In this document: one piece after another, positions 56,937 through 64,000 of the stretch
Layout: each line of letters opens with the position of its first letter
Position numbering within the stretch: position 1 is the first letter of the stretch
From: Rhabdophis nuchalis
Lineage: Eukaryota; Chordata; Lepidosauria; Squamata; Natricidae
NCBI GenBank assembly: GCA_039707465.1
Contig: CM077643.1
Coordinates: 327,460,919 to 327,524,918 of the forward strand
Direction: 5' to 3'
Length of the DNA: 64,000 nucleotides
Made by a program: the position numbers and the translations under genes
Notes under the pieces: generated by a model
Told to the model about the DNA's origin: nothing
Databases searched by the model: none
The model's input: the letters and a program-made list of their open reading frames with translations, nothing else

Positions 56937-57339
56937 TCCTAAAACATATGTAACAGAAATGGATAACTCAAAGTCTGAGTCCTGGAGAAAAGGCTTCACG
57001 TCTGATTATGTACCTCCATATTGCTCTTTGTACATCTATGAATCCTAGATACACGCAAAAGAAAACTGTGTTGATGCTTCTTTAGTTCATTGTTGATCAT
57101 GGGCTTAAATGTTTCCTTACACTCCAGCAAAAATGCAATAAACACTAAAACATGAATACCTAAAAGAACAATATACATCATACAAGCCTAGCTATCCTGC
57201 ATTTCCCTTGGAGTCCAGTAGTAGACAGAAACACATAATAAACCAGAAAAATTGAAGACATAAGATGAGGAAAAGAAAGGAAATGGCTAAATTAGTGTAT
57301 CTCAACATTATTTGCTGTTTCTTCATACCTTTCTAATTT

Positions 57340-58600
57340 TGGAAACCATCCACTTTAACCACTTCTTGTATTGGTAATGCATTTGGTATTCAATCTTTGT
57401 TAATTCATTCCCAATTTATACAACAAAGTGGAAAGGAATGCATTCTGATATACAACTACTCTAGCTTCTTTCAACAAATATTTAATCTTTACATCGCCAC
57501 ATTTTATTTTACTTCTTAAATTTATTTTACTTCTTAAATTTACTTGCTGCCCATCTTGCCTAGATACTACCCTTTATCTTTCTATCAGCATTAGCATGCC
57601 TTAAAAACTTTCCATCCATTTTCCAACTTCCACCACAGTACATAAATTCATTTACAGGTTAAGATTTTTCACCATTTATGTATAACTTGCAATTATTCAT
57701 TTTCCCCACCCCATGCAATTTCTTTGGTGTTTGATAAATGAATGTTTAGAACCAAACCCCACATAGCATTTTAGAGTCCATATTACACTGAAAATAATTC
57801 AGCTTCTCTTTCTCACTCAACTCTCAACTCCATTATTCAATCACCTTATATACTTTCTCTAAATCAATAAAACTTTTCTGCATTCATTCATTTCTCAGTA
57901 GCGTACTGAAGAATTTATATTTGGTTGCCACACCCCTCTGTCTAGCACAGGGGTGTCCAAACTTGGGAACTTTAAGACTTGTGGACTTCAACTCCCAGAA
58001 TTCCCCAGCCAGCGAAAGCTGGCTGGGGAATTCTGGGAACTGAAGTCCACAAGTCTTAAAGTTCCCAAGTTTGGACACCCATGGTCTAGCATAAAACTAT
58101 CCTGCATTTCTCAAATGTTGTTCACTGTCACCTCTTATTCCTTTTCAAGCAGAATTATGACAAACCTTCCAAGATTAAATTGACCTCCTTATAGTTTTTT
58201 GCATTCACCCTTGCTATTTCTTCCCTTTCCCATAGAGGGCGACAGTATCTAAATTTATATAATCATTAGGCACAGATGCAATTTCTGTACACTTGTTAAA
58301 CGGGTCACACAACTTAGTTATAAGCAAACCACTTCCTTATTTTAACATTTCTAATGACACCATCCTCACCTATAGTCTTATAGTTTTATCAACATTCGCA
58401 CAGCATGTTCGTCATTTTTCTCCCAGGCAATTATTTGTGTAGCCTTCGTTTCAATCCATCCCTTCCATTGATACAGCATTATAATTCCAATTCAGATCTC
58501 TAAAATGCTTTATTCCTTCAGTTTCATCTCAAATAATTTCATCCCATTTATTATTAATTCCTTTCACTCTGCTGGAGGCTTATTTTTTAGCCTCTTCACC
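57340..58600 (-). pseudogene. Decayed LINE reverse transcriptase (RTE-like?)
   Basis: On the minus strand broken blocks read 'CKLFNKCTEIASVPNDYINL', 'YGKGKK', 'FIDLEKVYKVI' (motif A type) and further on 'EFMYCGGSWKMDGKFLRHAN' (the YLGS..KDG block). Together these follow the order of RTE-like endonuclease-reverse transcriptases. Many stops. It is split by the foldback MITE at 57948-58083. Clade uncertain. Confidence 0.42.
57948..58083. mobile_element. Foldback hAT MITE
   Basis: A 136-bp palindrome: 'caggggtgtccaaacttggg' pairs with the right end 'cccaagtttggacacccatg' (terminal G-T change). Perfect 8-bp duplication 'gtctagca' (57940-57947 and 58084-58091). Confidence 0.94.
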
Positions 58601-58724
58601 CACTTTCAGTCTTCCCCGCCCCATCAGAATTACTCTGCCTTTCTTCTTCCACTTTTAATCTTAATTGTCCCTGGCACAATATTTGCAACTGTATTTTATT
58701 TGTGGCGTACCTTAAAGATAGTCC

Positions 58725-58957
58725 CTGCTTAATGATGGATGTTTAACACGCATTCAAAATTAAGGCTACTGGAAAAGTAACTTTGTAAGCTTGCACTTAC
58801 AACCACTGCAGCGTCCTCGCAGTCACATGACCAAGATTTGAATTTGGGCCTTTTGCATCTGCTGAGCATTGCAACCATTGCAGCATCCTAGAGTCACGTG
58901 ATTGCCATTTGCGTGCTTCACAGCTGTCTTCTGACAGGCAGAGTCAATGGAAAAGTC
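58725..58957. mobile_element. MITE fragment related to CAGGTAGTCC family
   Basis: 'gatagtccctgcttaatga', 'ctggaaaagtaactttg' and 'cagtcacatgacc' follow the left half of the family at 54987-55383 in diverged form. No right end. Confidence 0.45.
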
Positions 58958-58963
58958 AGCAGA

Positions 58964-58991
58964 CACACACACACACACACACACACACACA
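58964..58991. repeat. (CA)n microsatellite
   Basis: A short dinucleotide repeat. Confidence 0.9.
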
Positions 58992-60311
58992 TTAATCACT
59001 GTTCATCTTGAATACATAGTGGAAAGAGGAAACCTGAGAGTTCTCAAGGTTGATGCTATATGGAACAAAACTGTGGCTGAATCTGGATGGGACGGGTTGT
59101 CAGTGGCGGTAGTGGGGGTGGGGGGTAGAGCATTGGCAATGGGCAGTAGGAGCAGGAGGCTGGATAGCTGCCAGAAGTGGTGGCAGAGGGTGGGCCGGCA
59201 ACTGCAGTGGCCCTCCCTCCACAATAGTTCCAGTTTCTTATGTGGGCCCTTGGGAAAATTAATTGTCCACCCATGATTTAATCATCTCTCATAAAAATGC
59301 AGATTGAAACACAATAAACTGTGAATCTCATTTTCTTCCCACAGAAAGCAAAATTGTACATTTGGCAAACACAAATTCATCTTTGAGCAGGTAGAAAAAT
59401 CATAGATAAAGTAATATGGTATTAGAAAATAAGAAGCAGTATATTAGGCTAAAGTTATTTGAGCGTGTTATATCATACAATAGTATTATTTATCATTATT
59501 ATGTAAAGTTGCTTACAATAAACTCCATTACTTAGGATGAGAGGAAATGCACAACTAAACCGGGTATTAATTTTCATTTAATATGGTTTCTATTATATGT
59601 TAACTGCATATTCACTGAACAAGAAATCGAAATCAGTGAATTTCAGATATATTCAATAAAGGCATGTGACATTTGTTTCATTAATACAGAATCTTAGAAA
59701 TGTCAAACTTTTCAAGTAATTAGATTTTTCATACCCTGCTACCCATTCCATAGTCATAGTCATTTGAGACTGCAAAAGAAAATTAAATTGTAGCTTCTAG
59801 AGGTTCTAATTAGTAATACATTTATTTTAATGTCTTTCTTTTTAAGTTATTTCCATCATACTAATGTAGAACAGTAAAGGTCTTTGGGAAAGGGGGATTA
59901 GGAATAAATACATATATAAATATCCAATAACATTTCTATTTTATTTGCAATGAATTTTATTTCTTCAAAACATTTATTTTTCAAAGTAGTGCTAAGCTAG
60001 AATTATTTTCCATGCCAAGTGATTTTGAAGTCTGTATGTTTCCTCATGAATTTTGCATTTTAAAGTACACTTGTGAAGAATTAGCAGCATTAGTTACATG
60101 AGTGCAAAGGAGCTTGGGGCATTTTTAAAATCCAACCTACTTTTTCATGTGGAAAATTGCTTTTAAATTTCTCCACATTTCTAAACCTTATCAAAGAATA
60201 TTTAAGCCAAAATTCAGTTTCACTGGATCAACCTTCCTGAAGCATGCACTCTCTAGAAGAATTGTGAATACAGTCTTCCTAACACCTACTCAGTCTCATT
60301 GATGGAAATCC
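58992..60311. other. Unassigned AT-rich DNA
   Basis: No element or gene recognised. The even, AT-rich texture at 59400-60200 could be unique or conserved non-coding sequence, but this cannot be judged from one genome. Confidence 0.35.
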
Positions 60312-60321
60312 TCACATATCT

Positions 60322-60628
60322 TTTTTTTTAAATAAAGTTTTTTATTTTTCCATTTTCATAACATATCATATGTATACTATTACATAGCCAACATCATATT
60401 GTATTATCAAATGTTTACATCAATTTGTCTTGCCATCAACTCCCAAAATCAATGGCGCTTCTGCTCTCCATACACCATATTTGTACCTTATCCATCACTT
60501 TCTTCTCCCTCTCTCTTCCACCTCCCTACCTCCTTTCTTCCCTCTGTCACCCTTCTCTACTACCCTTCTCTTCTCTACTTCCCTTTCCTCTTTCCTCTTT
60601 CCACTCCTTCTCCCCCCCCCCCCAATCA
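60322..60628 (-). mobile_element. L1 3' end fragment
   Basis: Begins with the reverse complement of an A-rich tail and AATAAA ('tttttttttaaataaagttt') and ends in a long pyrimidine tract with a C-run, as in L1 3' UTRs here (compare 13640-13768). It is flanked by the 10-bp repeat 'tcacatatct' (60312-60321 and 60629-60638), so it is an extremely 5'-truncated insertion. Confidence 0.72.
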
Positions 60629-60638
60629 TCACATATCT

Positions 60639-61109
60639 GTAGGGCATCACGATAGAAATAAATAATTTGAATTTAGGTGTAAATCCTCAGTGCTCTGATA
60701 GAGTGCAAAATATCCCAGTTGTGTATAGATATTCCTGGAAATTTATTTACTTTCTTATTGGTTTATAATTGTTTTACCCAGCATTTTGATTGTTAAGAAT
60801 AATCCTGTTATCAGATGGAAAGAAGACTAAACTAACTTTTGTCAATAAGCTCCATCTTACTCAATAAGTCTATGGTGTCTCTTATTTAGTTTGGCATACT
60901 GGAGGCATGAGATCTGGATACATGAAACCAGATATCCTTAAAGTTATTGTACTGGTACTTGAAACAATGGAGTGATCCTGGCTATCTGTTTAGTGTATTC
61001 AATATATTAATACCTGGTCCATGGTCCTGAGTTGGATCTAATTTTTTCTTGTATGTTCAGAGGAAACCTCTTCATAGGGTTGAATAAATAGCATTTCGAT
61101 ATGCAGAGG
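60639..61109. other. Unassigned DNA
   Basis: Nothing recognised. Confidence 0.4.
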
Positions 61110-61117
61110 TGATAGAT

Positions 61118-61327
61118 CAGGTGTGTTCAACCTGCAGCCTGTGGGCCACATACAGCCCTAGACAGCTAATAATGTAGCCCCACAAGATAATAACAATAAA
61201 AAAATAAAGCTTGCTATTTATGAACATTAAGTACATCATAAACTATATTATATATTTTATATGTGGCCCAAGACAATTACACTTCACTCAACGCATCCTC
61301 AATAAGCCAAGAAGTTGAGCAACTATG
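61118..61327. mobile_element. hAT-like MITE (CAGGTGTGTTCAACC)
   Basis: Ends 'caggtgtgttcaacctgc' and 'gaagttgagcaactatg' are imperfect inverted repeats. The interior has paired 'ggccacatacagcccta' and 'atgtggcccaagacaa'. Flanking 8-mers 'tgatagat' and 'cgatagac' match at six of eight. Confidence 0.7.
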
Positions 61328-61335
61328 CGATAGAC

Positions 61336-62430
61336 CATTCAATCATTCGTTTTTTATTATAAGTAATTAAAAGCTAGTGTGGTTTCTATTTGTGCAGAGA
61401 ATGCATAAAATGAGGGCACCAAGTAATTTTTTTCAATGACTCCTGCAAAGTAAGTGATGTGCATCTTATGCATTGTAGGTTCAGATAAGGTTGGATCACT
61501 TGGTTAACCAAGGAAATGATCTACGGAAAGAGAAATCTAAATAAACCTAATTTAATGCAGTCTTGCCCACTCTAAGGTTTGAATGTAGAGCCGATATCTT
61601 TAATAGCTTCTGTGATCCATTTAGAATATTTTTTTATGAGAGGTGTTTAAGTTTCAATACTTCAGGCAGGGTTCAGCCACTTATTTCCCCTGATTTAGAA
61701 TCGGAGAGGTGACCTCTTTTTTCCTAGACTGTTGACCAAGGTCAACTGGGTCTGGAGGTTATCTAGGGTGTATTTTTCAGATGCAGGTTAGCCCTTCATA
61801 ATTTTAAAAACTATTTGTATACAGGCAACAGATTGAAAAAAAATGGTTCTAAAGTAGTATTTTACCCAGCTCATCTTAAATATTCACCTAGCCTTTATAT
61901 CTGATGTCTTGTTCATTAACAAGAGAAGATTCATCTTTATCTTCAGCATTTAATCTGTCTCAGCAGTCATTTCCAGTTTTATTTGCCCAGATTAATACTT
62001 AATTATAGTCTTATCCACAGTATGATATGCTGCTGATAGAAAATATATCTGTCACTGAAAAGGAGTCAACTCAGCATGTCAGAATTTCAACTACCCTGAA
62101 TCCATTTCAAAATTCTTTTTGGGAATCCAACCATGTGAGTAAAATATGGAAAACTCATAGCAGGGCAGCTGGTGCTCCACAGAGGGAGTTAGCTAATTCC
62201 ATGCAAAGCCATATCTAATGAACAGCCTTTTATCCATCGTGGGTTGCTTTCCAGTGCAATCTGTTTATTGCACCACCACATGTTCCAATAATACAGCACT
62301 TTCCAGTAATGAGTAGAATCAGAGCCAAAGTCTAGATATCTAGTATATCTCCCTTATCTGGGCTTTGTCTACATTTTCCTAGATAGATTTCTTGCTTGCT
62401 TGTAAAGGGCTTCAGAAATTAATGGGTGCA
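61336..62430. other. Unassigned AT-rich DNA
   Basis: No element or coding exon recognised. Confidence 0.4.
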
Positions 62431-62433
62431 AGT

Positions 62434-62790
62434 ACAATACAATACAATACAATAGCAGAGTTGGAAGGGACCTTGTAGGTCTTCTAGTCCAACCCCCTGC
62501 ATGGGCAGGAACCTTATACCATTTCAGACAAATGGCTGTCTAACATCTTTTTAAAGACTTCCAGGGTTGGGGCATTCACAACTGCTGGAGGCAAGCTGTT
62601 CCAGAGGTTAATTGTTCTTACTGTTAGGAAATTTCTCCTTAGTTCTAAGTTGCTTCTCTCCTTGGTTAGTTTCCACCCATTGCTCCTTGTCCTGCCCCCA
62701 GGTGCCTTGGAGAAAAGTTTGACTCCCTCTTCTTTGTGGCACCCTCTGAGATATCGGAACACTGCTATCATGTCTCCCCATGTGGTGGCT
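62434..62790 (-). pseudogene. CR1 LINE 3' end with (CAATA)n tail
   Basis: The minus strand codes 'GRTRSNGWKLTKERSNLEL' and 'LWNSLPPAVVNAPTLEVFKK', then the CR1 3' UTR and a short AATAC repeat at 62434-62454. Its coding part is open over 85 codons and very close to the fragment at 37216-37392. Confidence 0.85.
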
Positions 62791-63827
62791 CAGAAAAAGC
62801 CAGAGGAATTTCACAAGCAATTAACTTCAAAAATCATACATGCAAACTAGGAGAATTAGACCAAGACAAAGGTTTTGTGGTCCCCCCCCCCAGTCTGACC
62901 TAAAAAACCTGTGAAGTGTATATGTGTGTAAGGTATACAGTATTCTAAAAAAGCATTCATAAAACAACTTAGTAAGAATTGTAACGTTCATTGGGATGGG
63001 CTTTTAAATGTTTCATTATTCTCATTGTATCCTCTAAATTTGTTTCCATTGTTGGCAAACTGTAGCCTAATGCTCTTCCAAGAAATAGTGGCATTTCACC
63101 TCTTTCTTATTATTTCCGCTTTCTTTTACATCATGATAGCTTTCTTTTTCTTGGTTGCATCACCAGTACTTGCATTGGAGTGATGCTTCGGAAGCATAGT
63201 TATATGGGATACATAACCCAAAAATGTAAACCAAATACAAAGTGACATACGCAACCTAGTATTAATGGCAATTTGATCCAATCTAAAATGATGGGTGACA
63301 TTCTCCTTCCTTAAGCTGATGAACTACTGAACCTGTGGAATGTTTTCATGGGCATCAAAAAATGGTTTTGCGTTCATTATTATAAACTATTGTAATTAAC
63401 TCATATTTTTAATATAATAGGTTTTATGGCAATCTGCTTGTAAGTACAAGTTGTCACTAAATTGAACATTGTTAACCCACGGATTGCTTGTACAATCTGC
63501 CCCAAGGGCTTGATTGGGAAAGTCAAACTCCAGGAGAAACCTTTGAAATGCCACCTGAGTTGAAAAAAGACAACTTAATCATGCAGAGAGATGAAGAAGA
63601 TGATAGGCAGATACTAGCTGCACATATTTTGGTGCTGGGTGGGGATGATTAGCACTTGAAAAATACCCCACTGTTCTTTTCATTATATATGCAAATATAA
63701 CACCGGTATCTCTAATAAAGGAGAATATTTGTAGCTCAGGGTTGACATAAGGGGTCCTTGATGCTGTCTGAGCTTGCTTGTTTTCTTGCAGATGTTTCAT
63801 TACTCAAATTAGGTAATATTATCAGTG
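62791..63827. other. Unassigned DNA
   Basis: Contains a C-run at 62882-62891. No element named. Confidence 0.4.
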
Positions 63828-63835
63828 CTTGTGAC

Positions 63836-63972
63836 CAGTGGTGGGATTCAACCAGTTTGCACCACTTCAGGATAACTGGTTGTTAACTTTCTGAGCAATT
63901 TGGTGAATTGGTTGTTGGAAGAAATCAATAGGGCAGAGAAGGGGTTGTTCAATTATTTGAATCCCACCACTG
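63836..63972. mobile_element. hAT-type MITE, 137 bp, perfect ends
   Basis: Perfect 16-bp inverted ends 'cagtggtgggattcaa' and 'ttgaatcccaccactg', with a perfect 8-bp duplication 'cttgtgac' (63828-63835 and 63973-63980). The shortest and cleanest member of the CAGTGGTGGG family here. Confidence 0.96.
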
Positions 63973-64000
63973 CTTGTGACTAGCATGATGATGTTACCTA

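Overview
This is a stretch of vertebrate nuclear DNA with no recognisable host protein-coding gene, almost certainly from a squamate reptile and most likely a snake. The evidence is the repeat content: Sauria-type SINEs, a second tRNA-derived SINE family, L2, CR1, L1, RTE/BovB-like and R4/Dong-like LINEs, and many short hAT-type MITEs, set in AT-rich sequence with long microsatellites. Such a landscape suits a large intron or a gene-poor intergenic region. No operons, bacterial promoters or CRISPR arrays are present.

Layout. 1-3.9 kb: mostly unassigned, with one Sauria SINE carrying an internal palindrome. 3.96-9.76 kb: two L1 elements nested in opposite orientation. A full-length but internally deleted plus-strand L1 (5498-9408) has perfect 15-bp target-site duplications and lies inside the 5' UTR of a minus-strand ORF1-only 'half-L1'. 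11-20 kb: hAT MITEs, L2 and CR1 tails, a 5'-truncated L1 with target-site duplications (TSDs), two tRNA-SINEs and a palindromic MITE. 15.69-15.89 kb: a 202-bp LTR-like unit inside a pentanucleotide microsatellite. 17.0-22.5 kb: two closely similar L2 copies ending in (TAA)n, one with a 460-codon open reverse transcriptase frame. 22.5-37 kb: sparse remnants (R4-like, old L2, hAT MITEs). 37-42 kb: a CR1 fragment nested in a hAT MITE, then two more L2 copies. 43-51 kb: CR1 tails, a decayed CR1-group LINE split by a foldback MITE, and two LTR-like blocks. 51.7-53.2 kb: a decayed RTE/BovB-like element. 55-58.1 kb: a cluster of MITEs, one splitting a decayed LINE. 60-64 kb: an L1 3' end, hAT MITEs and a CR1 tail.

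How the parts relate. The elements depend on each other in trans. MITEs and SINEs have no coding capacity and need hAT transposases or LINE reverse transcriptases encoded elsewhere. Both young L1s here lack a functional ORF2. No element in the window looks autonomous. The most useful observations are the nested half-L1 and deleted-L1 pair, a split of hAT-like MITEs by target-site motif (nnnTAnnn versus others), and the LTR-like unit whose AATAAA lies in the loop of a perfect hairpin. I found no convincing new biological system. Family names rest on recognising motifs by eye, not on database searches.
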